41,727 nucleotides of DNA, taken from positions 1 to 41,727 of the forward strand of contig JAGQHN010000018.1 in NCBI GenBank assembly GCA_020431825.1, given 5' to 3'. A program made the translations under genes and the position numbers. Positions within the stretch are counted from its first letter, which is position 1. Every line of letters begins with the position of its first letter. Positions 1 to 7,731 of this stretch are shown here, in pieces. This DNA is from Trueperaceae bacterium (GTDB lineage Bacteria; Deinococcota; Deinococci; Deinococcales; Trueperaceae). The notes under the pieces were generated by a model. It was given only the letters and a program-made list of their open reading frames with translations, made no database searches and was not told the DNA's origin.

Positions 1-852
1 CGTCAAATGTCCTTTAATACCGATGCTGCCCCCTGGGACGATGCTGCTTTACGCAATGCAGTGAACTTACTTATTGACCGTCAGCAAGTGATTGATGTTG
101 CCTATGAAGGCACCACCATCCCTTCACAAACTATGTTTGTAGAGTACGGTGGCCTTATGCCTTATATTGATGCGATCACTGCCGCTGGCATGACTCTGCC
201 TCTTAACGCCGATGTTGAAGCTGGTAAAGCCCTTATCGAAGGTGCTGGCTGGACCATGGGCAGTAACGGCTTCTATGAAAAAGACGGTCAAACTCTGGCT
301 GTTGAAATTCAAACCCATGAAGCCTTTATTGAAAAGCAACGTATTGCTGCCGTTGTCGTTGAGCAACTTCGTAATGCTGGTATCGACGCAAGCACCCGTA
401 ATGTTGCTGGTGCAACCTGGGATGATAACAAGCGTAATGGTAACTACTCAGCCGTTATGGACTGGGACGCCTGCGGTTCGATTAATGAACCCTGGAACTC
501 AATGAACCGTTTCACTAACCGTTTCTACAAACCAATCGGAGAACCCTCACCTGGCACCAATAATCATGTTCGCTGGCATGGCGAAGACAATGATGCTTAT
601 AGCGCCATCGTAGAGCAGATTGGTGTATTGCCCTTAGGTGATCCCGCCATTGAAGGTATGGTTGTTGAAGCCTACCGCTACCTCTATGACGCTATGCCCT
701 TTATTCCTATTACCCAGGCTAGAAAACTTGTTCCTTTCGATACCACTTACTGGACTGGCTGGCCAACACAAGAAAATAACTATAACCACCCAGCTACCTG
801 GTGGCAAAGTACCCATCAAATCATTCATAACCTGCAACCTGCTGGTCAATAA
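1..852 (+). CDS. ABC transporter solute-binding protein, family 5 (C-terminal part)
   Basis: This is the C-terminal part of an extracytoplasmic solute-binding protein of the OppA/DppA type (SBP_bac_5). The frame is open to the window edge, so the gene starts upstream and the first ATG at position 7 is probably internal. Near the start, PWDDAALRNAVNLLIDRQQV matches the family's region where the protein is FDDVRVRQAI..AIDRE-like. About 284 residues are visible, roughly half of a typical 550-650-residue member; the signal peptide is outside the window. It ends the binding-protein gene of an operon whose permeases and ATPases follow. The ligand cannot be read from sequence. Family-5 systems carry peptides, but several bacterial ones carry oligosaccharides, and the AraC regulator at the operon end makes a sugar ligand plausible (inference). 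Confidence 0.9.
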   Translation, partial: RQMSFNTDAAPWDDAALRNAVNLLIDRQQVIDVAYEGTTIPSQTMFVEYGGLMPYIDAITAAGMTLPLNADVEAGKALIEGAGWTMGSNGFYEKDGQTLAVEIQTHEAFIEKQRIAAVVVEQLRNAGIDASTRNVAGATWDDNKRNGNYSAVMDWDACGSINEPWNSMNRFTNRFYKPIGEPSPGTNNHVRWHGEDNDAYSAIVEQIGVLPLGDPAIEGMVVEAYRYLYDAMPFIPITQARKLVPFDTTYWTGWPTQENNYNHPATWWQSTHQIIHNLQPAGQ

Positions 853-860
853 AAGTCTTC

Positions 861-888
861 GGCTCAGGTGAGGAAACTCACCTGAGCC
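861..888 (+). terminator. Perfect 12-bp hairpin with GAAA tetraloop between binding-protein and permease genes
   Basis: GGCTCAGGTGAG (861-872) pairs perfectly with CTCACCTGAGCC (877-888) around a GAAA loop, which is a GNRA tetraloop, and is followed by TCTTATTTT. It lies 8 bases after the binding-protein stop codon and well before the permease ribosome binding site. A hairpin here, inside an ABC operon, typically acts as a leaky terminator or 3'-end stabiliser that gives more binding protein than membrane components. The T-tract is interrupted, so partial termination or mRNA protection are both possible. Confidence 0.75.
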
Positions 889-936
889 TCTTATTTTGCT
901 AAAGCTATTTTATGGCCCAAAACTTCACACATTGAC

Positions 937-942
937 AGGAGG
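937..942 (+). promoter_or_regulatory. Ribosome binding site AGGAGG fixing a TTG start
   Basis: A perfect AGGAGG lies 9 bases before TTG at 952. It decides the start of the first permease, whose sequence begins MKGITLDYFIRR, with no ATG in a comparable position. Confidence 0.8.
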
Positions 943-951
943 TTTTAACCG

Positions 952-1962
952 TTGAAAGGTATTACTCTAGATTATTTTATTAGACGTCTTGGCGTATTTG
1001 TACTGACGGTTTGGATTGCTGCAACCCTTATTTATATTATTCCCAGGGTAGCTCCTGGAGACCCTATTGCCGCGATGGTTTCACGCATGTCCCAGCAAGC
1101 TGGGTACATTGAAAACTCAGATAAAATCATTGAGGGTTGGCGCAAACGATTTGGACTGGATGACCCCTGGTATGTCCAGTATGGGCGCTATTTAAGAAAT
1201 CTGGTCACTTTTGACTTTGGTTATTCATTAGCAACCTTCCCTACAACCGTTAGAGAAATCGTTGTTAGAGCAATGCCCTGGACCATTGGACTTTTGAGTA
1301 TTTCTACCGCTTTGTTTTTTGTGATTGGCAATTTATTGGGGGCGCTGCTCGCCTGGAAGAAGACTCCTGCGTTTGTAAAAGTGTTGATTCCAGCCTCAAT
1401 GGTTTTTACCTCGGTACCTTCCTTACTTGCCGGGCTTATGCTTCTTTATTTCTTCGCCTTTCAGCTTGACTGGTTTCCTTCGCTTGGGGCCTATGGTCGC
1501 GGCATTACACCAGGATGGAACTGGCCTTTTATAAAAAGCGCCATCTGGCATAGCATTTTACCGGCAGCATCTATCGTCGTGGTGACCTTTGGCTACTGGA
1601 CATTAGGTATGCGTGGCATGATGATTACCGTTGAGGGAGAAGACTATATGACCTTGGCCCAGGCTAAAGGTTTGCGTCCTTTTTATACTCTTTACCGCTA
1701 TATGATACGCAATGCAATATTGCCACAGATTACGGCGCTTGCCCTTACTCTGGGCACACTGGTAGGTGGGCAGGTACTCGTAGAATATATCTTCTCTTAT
1801 CAGGGCATGGGAAATGCCATCTTTACTGCCATTCGCAATCAGGACTACCCGGTTATTCAAGGAACGTCTTACATTCTTATTTTGACTACGGCGCTAGCGG
1901 TTTTTATCATGGATATGCTCTACCCACTCATTGACCCACGTATTTCTCACGAGGGAAGCTGA
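952..1962 (+). CDS. ABC transporter permease (DppB/OppB type)
   Basis: This is an integral membrane subunit of a family-5 (Opp/Dpp-type) uptake transporter, 336 residues, close to the family's usual length. There are an N-terminal membrane segment at about 10-31, a long extracytoplasmic stretch with the typical RVAPGDPI motif at 32-39, and four or five further membrane segments after residue 110. The cytoplasmic EAA-like coupling loop, which contacts the ATPase, is at about 236-258 (AQAKGLRPFYTLYRYMIRNAILP-like, with the conserved Gly at 240). The start is TTG with a perfect AGGAGG ahead. It is the second visible gene of the operon, 99 bases after the binding protein, and is followed after one base by the second permease. 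Confidence 0.93.
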   Translation: MKGITLDYFIRRLGVFVLTVWIAATLIYIIPRVAPGDPIAAMVSRMSQQAGYIENSDKIIEGWRKRFGLDDPWYVQYGRYLRNLVTFDFGYSLATFPTTVREIVVRAMPWTIGLLSISTALFFVIGNLLGALLAWKKTPAFVKVLIPASMVFTSVPSLLAGLMLLYFFAFQLDWFPSLGAYGRGITPGWNWPFIKSAIWHSILPAASIVVVTFGYWTLGMRGMMITVEGEDYMTLAQAKGLRPFYTLYRYMIRNAILPQITALALTLGTLVGGQVLVEYIFSYQGMGNAIFTAIRNQDYPVIQGTSYILILTTALAVFIMDMLYPLIDPRISHEGS

Positions 1963-1963
1963 G

Positions 1964-2890
1964 ATGGCTACAGTTAGTGCTGCTCCAAAACGGAAGGTCT
2001 CGAGGTTCAATCGTTTTGACAATCCCTGGCTAAACCCTTATCTCCTAACGGGTGTCGTCCTTATCCTTATCATTTTACTTGGTGCCCTCATTGGACGGGT
2101 TGCCTGGGACTCAAACCTTGCTTTGGTAGGGAGTTCTCCTTTAAAACAACCTCCTGTAGGATTTAGCCATACGACCTTACGGGGTACCAGTGTCGGTACC
2201 TGGGAACACCCCTTAGGTACTGATGGTGACGGTCGTGACATGCTTGCCGTTATGATTGTCGGCGCTCCCAGAACGCTAGCCATTGGCTTTATTGCCGCCG
2301 CAGCTGGTATGGCTATAGGTATTCTTCTGGGCTTTATGGCTGGTTTCATGGGAGGCAGGGTTGATGACATCATTCGGATTGCCTCTGACACCACCATTAC
2401 CATCCCTTCTATTCTGGTACTCATTGTTATTCAGTCGGTCATTCCCGTGAATCTCATTGGTATGGCCCTACTTATTTCGGCCTTTGCCTGGCCTGGCCCT
2501 ACCCGGCTTATACGTGGCCAGGTTCTGAGTATGCGCGAAAGTGGCTATGTAAAGATGGCGCGCATTTCGGGGGCATCGACTTTTGACATTATGTTTAGAG
2601 AAATGATGCCTAATCTCATCCCTTATCTGGCGGCAAGCTTTATTGGCAACATGCAGGGTTCGATTCTAGCAGCCATTGGGCTCGAGGTTTTAGGGCTAGG
2701 TCCTCAGCGCGTTCCTACCCTGGGTAAGAGTATTTACTGGTCAGTGCAGCTTTCTGGTCTCAGTCAAGGTCTCTGGTGGTGGTGGGGCTTTCCCGCGCTT
2801 ATTCTAGTGGTTATCTTTGTAGGTCTCTTATTAATCAACTTGGGTCTTGACGAAGTATCTAACCCCAGACTCCGGCGAAAGGTAGAGTAA
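1964..2890 (+). CDS. ABC transporter permease (DppC/OppC type)
   Basis: This is the second membrane subunit, 308 residues. I start it at ATG 1964, one base after the preceding stop and behind GAGGGA, rather than at the upstream in-frame ATG, because the usual DppC N-terminus (basic stretch, then a membrane segment at about 27-46) begins here. HPLGTDGDGRDML at 82-94 is the signature of the DppC group. The EAA coupling loop lies at about 199-220 (ISGASTFDIMFREMMPNLIP). Further membrane segments are at about 104-128, 148-175, 220-245 and near the C-terminus. Its stop overlaps the next gene's ATG by one base (TAATG), so translation is coupled to the first ATPase. Confidence 0.93.
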   Translation: MATVSAAPKRKVSRFNRFDNPWLNPYLLTGVVLILIILLGALIGRVAWDSNLALVGSSPLKQPPVGFSHTTLRGTSVGTWEHPLGTDGDGRDMLAVMIVGAPRTLAIGFIAAAAGMAIGILLGFMAGFMGGRVDDIIRIASDTTITIPSILVLIVIQSVIPVNLIGMALLISAFAWPGPTRLIRGQVLSMRESGYVKMARISGASTFDIMFREMMPNLIPYLAASFIGNMQGSILAAIGLEVLGLGPQRVPTLGKSIYWSVQLSGLSQGLWWWWGFPALILVVIFVGLLLINLGLDEVSNPRLRRKVE

Positions 2891-3933
2891 TGAGTAGTCA
2901 AGCCAATGAAACAACTCAAAAAGACTGGTCTAAAGCTAAGTCTGTTCTAAAAGTCAGAGATTTGCGTATTCACTACGACACCCCCAAAGGTGCAGTTATC
3001 GCCGTAGCTGGTATCAGTTTTAATCTTTATGAAGGTGAAACCCTTGGCTTAGTCGGTGAATCGGGCTGCGGAAAATCCACAACCGCCTATGGCATTTTGC
3101 AACTTATTCAACCTCCTGGACATATTGTGGGTGGAGAAATTCAGTTAGACGACAGAAATCTGATGGGCTTAAGTGAAAGGGAGTTCCGTCGGCTCCGCTG
3201 GACAAAACTAGCCCTGATTCCTCAGGGGGCTATGAATTCGCTAAATCCCACCATGAAGGTTCACCAGCAAATTGCCGATGTCATCACAACGCACGAAGGC
3301 AGACAGCCCAAAGAAAAAATGCGCAAGCGAATACTCGAGCTATTTAAAACCGTAGGTCTACCTGCACGCATTTATGACATGTACCCACATGAGCTTTCAG
3401 GAGGCATGAAACAGCGCGTTTGTATTGCCATGGGAATTGCACTCAACCCTTCAGTAGTTATTGCTGATGAATCTACCAGCGCTCTGGATGTGGTAGTACA
3501 ACGCGTCGTCGCTCAAACCCTGCTAAAAGTTAAAGAAATGCTGGGCGTAGCCATGATAATGATTGGTCATGACATGGGGCTTATGGCCCAGATGGTTGAC
3601 CGTATTGCGGTCATGTACGCAGGAAAAATCGTGGAGATCGCCAGTGTGCAGAGTCTTTTTAAAGAACCTATGCACCCCTATTCGCAGGTACTGATTGAAT
3701 CAATCCCCTCACTTAAGGAAAAAAAGCCTCTCAAAATTACTGAAGGCATCACACACGACCCCAGAAATCCACCGCCAGGTTGCATTTTTCAACTGCGCTG
3801 TCCCTTTGTTATGGAAAAATGCAAAACCCAAGAGCCACCTTTACGCGAACTCAAACCGCGCCAGGAGGTTGCCTGCCATCTTTATGAAGTTAGTGAAACC
3901 GGGGAGGTGAAAAATGTCGCAGCCTCTGCTTGA
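2890..3933 (+). CDS. ABC transporter ATP-binding protein (DppD/OppD type)
   Basis: This is a cytoplasmic ATPase subunit of the uptake operon, 347 residues. Walker A GESGCGKST is at 56-64, the Q-loop at 112 (PQGAMNSLNP), the ABC signature LSGGMKQR at 169-176, Walker B with the catalytic Glu at 189-194, and the switch His at 227. After Walker B the D-loop reads ESTSALD rather than the common EPTTALD. The C-terminus carries the oligopeptide-transporter extension with four cysteines (GCIFQLRCPFVMEKC and a later AC). In OppD/DppD relatives this region may bind an iron-sulfur cluster. Its last 20 bases overlap the second ATPase, whose ribosome binding site GGGGAGGTG (3901-3909) lies inside this gene. 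Confidence 0.94.
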   Translation: MSSQANETTQKDWSKAKSVLKVRDLRIHYDTPKGAVIAVAGISFNLYEGETLGLVGESGCGKSTTAYGILQLIQPPGHIVGGEIQLDDRNLMGLSEREFRRLRWTKLALIPQGAMNSLNPTMKVHQQIADVITTHEGRQPKEKMRKRILELFKTVGLPARIYDMYPHELSGGMKQRVCIAMGIALNPSVVIADESTSALDVVVQRVVAQTLLKVKEMLGVAMIMIGHDMGLMAQMVDRIAVMYAGKIVEIASVQSLFKEPMHPYSQVLIESIPSLKEKKPLKITEGITHDPRNPPPGCIFQLRCPFVMEKCKTQEPPLRELKPRQEVACHLYEVSETGEVKNVAASA

Positions 3934-4915
3934 CATTCGTAATGCCACCAAGGTGTATCAGGTGGGGGGTGGTATTGGAAGTAAGAAAAAGGAAGTTGTT
4001 GCCCTACAAAATTTCAATCTTACGATTGCGGACAGACCTGCCACCATTACGACCATTGCTGGAGAAAGTGGTAGTGGTAAAACCACCTTGGCCAATTTGG
4101 TACTGGGTTTTACCCATTTAAGTTCTGGGCAAATTGTTTTTCAGGGTAAAGACATCGGCGAAATGACTCATAAAGAGATCATGGACTATCGCCAGAATGT
4201 CCAGGCTGTGTTTCAAGACCCTTTTGGCGTTTATAACCCTTTTTACCGTGTTGAACATGTCTTTGATCTGGTTATAAAAAACTTCAAACTTCATAAAAAC
4301 GACTCTGAAGCCAGAGACCGCATAGAGGCAGGCTTAAATGCCGTTGGTTTACGTGGCGAAGACATTTTGCGCAAATATCCTCACCAGCTCTCAGGAGGTC
4401 AGCGTCAGCGCATCATGATGGCCAGAGCTTACCTGATTAAGCCAAAACTGATCGTGGCAGATGAACCAGTATCAATGGTTGACGCTTCGCTACGCGCTGC
4501 CATTTTGGATGTCATGCTTAAACTGCGCGATGAGGAAAATATTTCCTTCCTTTATATCACCCACGATTTGAGCACCGCCTATCAGGTAGGTGATCAGATA
4601 TACATTTTGTATCAGGGTTCAATTGCGGAACGTGGCCCCACCACCAGTGTCATTGACAAACCTCACCATCCTTATGTGCAACTGCTGGTTGACTCTGTGC
4701 CGCAACCTGACCCAGATGACAAGTGGGATAAGGATATCGAGCTCCCCGACGAAGAAGTTATGCGTGCTGCAGATGCCAAAGGTTGCCGCTTCTATCCACG
4801 CTGTCCTAAAGGCTGGGAACACTGCCTGACCGCGGCACCACCCCTCTACAAGGTTGCCGAAAATCACCATGAAGCCTCTTGCTATCTTTACGAGCCTAAA
4901 GCTGTAAGTCGTTAG
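3914..4915 (+). CDS. ABC transporter ATP-binding protein (DppF/OppF type)
   Basis: This is the partner ATPase, 333 residues, expected to form a heterodimer with the upstream one. Walker A GESGSGKTT is at 50-58, Q-loop Q101, signature LSGGQRQR at 159-166, Walker B LIVADE at 179-184 and switch His 217. The D-loop reads EPVSMVDASLR where peptide OppF proteins usually have EPTSALDVSIQ. The C-terminal oligo_HPY-like extension holds the cysteine set GCRFYPRCPKGWEHC and SC. The ATG at 3914 follows a strong GGGGAGGTG. The variant D-loop and the regulator downstream suggest a non-peptide (perhaps oligosaccharide) branch of the family, but that is inference. Confidence 0.94.
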   Translation: MSQPLLDIRNATKVYQVGGGIGSKKKEVVALQNFNLTIADRPATITTIAGESGSGKTTLANLVLGFTHLSSGQIVFQGKDIGEMTHKEIMDYRQNVQAVFQDPFGVYNPFYRVEHVFDLVIKNFKLHKNDSEARDRIEAGLNAVGLRGEDILRKYPHQLSGGQRQRIMMARAYLIKPKLIVADEPVSMVDASLRAAILDVMLKLRDEENISFLYITHDLSTAYQVGDQIYILYQGSIAERGPTTSVIDKPHHPYVQLLVDSVPQPDPDDKWDKDIELPDEEVMRAADAKGCRFYPRCPKGWEHCLTAAPPLYKVAENHHEASCYLYEPKAVSR

Positions 4916-4917
4916 CT

Positions 4918-5814
4918 ATGCAAGAGCCCTCGAGGCAAGCCTTTGGCGACCTCAACCAGCTAAAACTCGAGCTCCAGTTTGACGGATTTTCCAGTGAAGT
5001 CCTCTACTGGGGCTATTTTAGTGGCGAAACGTGGTGGCGAAACTACCTGCATGTGCACTCCTTTTTTGAAGTCTGCTATGTTTTACAAGGAGAAGGCAGT
5101 TTTCATATAAATGGTAAAGATCAAGCGCTAAAAGCGCAGGATCTATTTATTGCCCGCCCCAATGAGCGCCATGAAATCATCTCTTCAAAAAATCAGCCTC
5201 TAGCAATTTACTTCTGGTCATATACCTTAACCACTCAAAAACCGAGGCAAGACTACGATCTCTTTAAGCTTTTTCAGGCTTTTATACAAACTTCTGAGGT
5301 CATTATTGCAAATGCCACAAAACTTGCTGACTTGCTCGAGCACCTAAATAGAGAGATAAATCAGAAACAGCTTGGATACCGAACGGTAATTGAAAATCTC
5401 GCTAAACAGGTACTTATTGAAACGGCCAGAATGAGTGTTAGAACCTTACCCCAGGCAAGTCCTTTACGAGAATACAGTCATCAAGAATTGCTCGTCCGAA
5501 CCATCGATCAATATTTAAGAGATAATACCAAAGAACCCTTAAGGCTAAAAGAAATTGCTGCTCAGATTCATCTTAGCGAGCGCCACATGAGCCGAACATT
5601 TAAAGCAGTAACAGGTAAAACTATAAAGAGCTACGCGACTGAACTAAAAATAGAGATCGCCAAACAACTCTTGCTCAAACAAAAATTAAGCATTGCCGAT
5701 GTTGCCTATGAAACTGGCTTTCTTGATGCAAGACACTTTAGTACCTTGTTTAGAAAACATAGCGGTTTAAGCCCCAGTCAATATAGAGAGCGAGGTGGAA
5801 CTGAGTTTATATAG
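4918..5814 (+). CDS. AraC-family transcriptional regulator
   Basis: This is a DNA-binding regulator of 298 residues. The N-terminal half is a cupin-type sensor domain (about 40-105, with HVHSFFEVCYVLQGEG at 45-60), which binds a small effector in AraC-like proteins. The C-terminal half is a double helix-turn-helix: first at about 207-230 (LRLKEIAAQIHLSERHMSRTF), second at about 257-290 (SIADVAYETGFLDARHFSTLF). It begins two bases after the ATPase stop codon with no good ribosome binding site of its own, so it is probably translationally coupled and co-transcribed. Being last in the operon, it most likely senses the transported substrate or its breakdown product and controls this transporter. 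The operator would be upstream of the window. Confidence 0.92.
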   Translation: MQEPSRQAFGDLNQLKLELQFDGFSSEVLYWGYFSGETWWRNYLHVHSFFEVCYVLQGEGSFHINGKDQALKAQDLFIARPNERHEIISSKNQPLAIYFWSYTLTTQKPRQDYDLFKLFQAFIQTSEVIIANATKLADLLEHLNREINQKQLGYRTVIENLAKQVLIETARMSVRTLPQASPLREYSHQELLVRTIDQYLRDNTKEPLRLKEIAAQIHLSERHMSRTFKAVTGKTIKSYATELKIEIAKQLLLKQKLSIADVAYETGFLDARHFSTLFRKHSGLSPSQYRERGGTEFI

Positions 5815-5998
5815 CCTTCACGACGAACTTAAGTTGTTCTTTAAAAACTATTGCTGGCCTCTTCGAAGGCAGCCATTCTAACAGTTGGCGACCTAATCTG
5901 GGCGCTATGATTGACATATAGAAGCAAGATCTTAGAGTGATTCTCTTGAAAAACTCAGATGTCACCAGCAACCTTTATTTTCTTGGAAAGGAACAGTC

Positions 5999-6280
5999 AT
6001 GGCAAAGCTCTTAAGCAAAGACGAAATAGACAAAGAACTCAAGTCGCTGACCGATTGGTCAGTAAAAGATCAAAAACTGTACCGCAAGTTCACCTTTGGT
6101 AATTTTGTTGAAGCTTTTGGTTTTATGACCAAAGTTGCCCTCGAGGCCGAGAAAAAGAACCACCACCCGGAGTGGTCCAACGTTTATAAAACGGTTGAAA
6201 TTAACTTAACAACCCATGACGTCGGTGGCCTGAGTGATTTAGATGTTGAACTAGCCAAAGTGATTAATAGTCTGACCTAA
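5999..6280 (+). CDS. phhB: Pterin-4a-carbinolamine dehydratase
   Basis: This 93-residue cytoplasmic enzyme dehydrates 4a-hydroxytetrahydropterin to quinonoid dihydropterin, recycling the cofactor of aromatic amino acid hydroxylases. In bacteria that lack such hydroxylases a role in pterin/molybdopterin chemistry has been proposed. The family signature is intact: [19 protein letters not shown] at 52-70 with the His-His pair at 55-56, then [12 protein letters not shown] with His73. AAAGGA precedes the ATG. It stands alone, with 184 bases upstream in which I find no convincing promoter, and it converges with the next operon with only three bases between stop codons. No phenylalanine hydroxylase gene is in the window. 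Confidence 0.93.
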   Translation: MAKLLSKDEIDKELKSLTDWSVKDQKLYRKFTFGNFVEAFGFMTKVALEAEKKNHHPEWSNVYKTVEINLTTHDVGGLSDLDVELAKVINSLT

Positions 6281-6283
6281 CCC

Positions 6284-7222
6284 TCAAGGCTGGTTTGCTG
6301 GTGGGTTTTCCTGCGTTTCACCCGTGTCTCCAGTCGTTTCTTCCTGCCCCGTAGTTGCCTCCTGACCTGTCGTGTCATCTTGGTTGTCATCTGCAGGTGG
6401 AGTCTCTTCGAGCGGGTCGGGTTCTCCTGAATTTTCTGTAGCATCTGGATCAGGATCTACTGGCTCATCTGGCGCATTTGGGTCTACTGGCGCATTTGGG
6501 TCTACAGGTCCACTTGGATCAGCGGCATCTGGACTAGGCTCTTCTCCTGGAACGGGGGGTAAAGCTTCCTCAAAAGTTGTATCGGCATTTGGGTTCTCCG
6601 GGCCGGTTTCCGAGGGTTCGGCAAAAGTATAAGCCGCCTGCAAGATAGCTAGGTCAGCCTTATCAACCTGTCCATCTTCATTCAGGTCAGCAGGTGAGCT
6701 GATATCACTCGAGCCGTACAGTCTGGCAAATTCTGCCAGATCATAAAAATCAACCGTTCCGTCCCGATTCAAATCTTCTTTAACCGCATTTAGACTGGCA
6801 TCAAGCTGATTGATATCCGCTTCGCTCAATTCAATTGGGTCATCAGGCTTTATCGCAGGATTCATAATGCCGGTCCGACTGGTCGTTAGCCCAATTAGCA
6901 AACCCAGTTCATGCCGCAAGACGCGCTGATTATCTCTGGCACTTGGGCGAATCAAAATCTCAGTTTGTTTGCTTTCGTCTGCTGTTTGCACCGTGAGAGA
7001 ATACAGGTCAGGACCATACAGCGCCTCATCGCCGTACTTTATGATTGTTTCTGCTTCTGCCTCTTCCGTAACCTCTTCAAAGTTGAGCGTTTCATCAACG
7101 GCTCTCCAGGCATCTAAGGCGGTCTGCAAGTGTCCTGAAAGATCGGCTTCTCCCCCATCAACATTGACATAGTAGGTAAAGGACATAAGTAGCAAACACA
7201 GAACCAGCCAGAGGCGCTTCAT
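6284..7222 (-). CDS. Secreted dockerin-containing protein with degenerate matrixin-like domain
   Basis: This 312-residue exported protein has a signal peptide at about 1-17 (KRLWLVLCLLLMSF). At about 40-125 a metzincin-like region contains HELGLLIGLTTS (104-115) followed by IMNP (119-122). Active matrixins have HExGHxxGxxH and a Met-turn; here the second and third zinc histidines are Leu108 and Thr114, so zinc catalysis is probably lost. A dockerin type I pair follows: DLNRDGTVDFYDLAEF (150-165) and DLNEDGQVDKADLAIL (179-194), both with complete Asp/Asn calcium loops. From about 203 the tail is acidic, rich in Pro, Asp, Glu, Thr and Gly, with short repeats. It is the last gene of a three-gene operon, overlapping the preceding one by four bases. 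The likely partner is the cohesin-like lipoprotein encoded first (inference). Confidence 0.8.
   Translation of the reverse strand: MKRLWLVLCLLLMSFTYYVNVDGGEADLSGHLQTALDAWRAVDETLNFEEVTEEAEAETIIKYGDEALYGPDLYSLTVQTADESKQTEILIRPSARDNQRVLRHELGLLIGLTTSRTGIMNPAIKPDDPIELSEADINQLDASLNAVKEDLNRDGTVDFYDLAEFARLYGSSDISSPADLNEDGQVDKADLAILQAAYTFAEPSETGPENPNADTTFEEALPPVPGEEPSPDAADPSGPVDPNAPVDPNAPDEPVDPDPDATENSGEPDPLEETPPADDNQDDTTGQEATTGQEETTGDTGETQENPPANQP
6453..6524. repeat. 18-bp tandem repeat in the acidic tail of the dockerin protein
   Basis: Two near-identical 18-base units (6471-6488 and 6489-6506, GGCGCATTTGGGTCTACT and a one-base variant) are flanked by a degraded copy on each side (6453-6470, 6507-6524). 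On the minus strand they encode repeats of Pro-Val-Asp-Pro-Asn-Ala. The tract is in frame and is probably a length-variable linker. Confidence 0.75.
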
Positions 7223-7731
7223 GGCTCTACCTCAAAACTCTGACGCATACGCGTGAGCAAGTCTTCTGGGCTAAGCCCCTGACCCGTAAGGACAAGCTGC
7301 TCGCCTTCTAGACTAAGCAAATCTCCTGCTTCTCCTCTAAATCCATTCTCCATTTCACGCCAGAGACCCTGGTTAAAACCTACAATTGGAGAATAGTACT
7401 GAGCATCATAAGCGAATAATATGAGCTTTTCACCGACTGTGAAACTCGGCATCAGGCTGACTTGCTGATTTACCGTGGCTGACTGGCCCCCGTAAAACAA
7501 AAGCTCGAGGCTAGAACTGTCTTCTTCGACGCCCCGGTAAGGCTCGAGTACTTCAAAACTCACCTGCGTCCAGGGTTCGCCGTCTTGCTCAACGACAGTT
7601 GTCGCTGTTACCGTGCCATAAAAAGCAATCTCGGCTTTCGCTAGCATGTCTTCAAAACTAAGCGCTTCAAACGTCGTTGCGTGTACCAACGTCAAAGCTG
7701 CCACGACCAAAAGTATCAGTAATTTTCTCAT
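7219..7731 (-). CDS. Small secreted protein of unknown function
   Basis: This 170-residue protein has an N-terminal signal peptide (RKLLILLVVAALTLVHA, cleavage likely near 18). The mature part starts with a helix (LSFEDMLAKAEIAFYGTV) and is then mostly beta-rich, with a conserved-looking segment VGEKLILFAYDAQYYSP. There are no cysteines and no recognisable catalytic motif. The fold could be an OB-like or small beta-barrel domain, but I cannot name the family. It lies between the cohesin-like lipoprotein and the dockerin protein, overlapping each by four bases. The three are surely co-expressed, and it is probably part of the same cell-surface assembly (inference). Confidence 0.8.
   Translation of the reverse strand: MRKLLILLVVAALTLVHATTFEALSFEDMLAKAEIAFYGTVTATTVVEQDGEPWTQVSFEVLEPYRGVEEDSSSLELLFYGGQSATVNQQVSLMPSFTVGEKLILFAYDAQYYSPIVGFNQGLWREMENGFRGEAGDLLSLEGEQLVLTGQGLSPEDLLTRMRQSFEVEP

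Noticed and set aside
212..505. Plus-strand reading frame inside the binding-protein gene
   Set aside because: It is a shadow in another frame of a clearly conserved gene and has no ribosome binding site.
5815..5998. TTGACA in the gap before phhB, considered as promoter
   Set aside because: No -10-like hexamer is found at 16-19 bases; left uncalled.
6453..6524. Short tandem repeats considered as a CRISPR array
   Set aside because: The units are contiguous without spacers, in frame, and inside a coding region; no cas genes are present.
6372..6632. Gly/Ser-rich plus-strand reading frame of 86 codons
   Set aside because: It is the antisense of the repetitive Pro/Asp/Thr tail of the dockerin protein; the composition is an artefact of the repeat.
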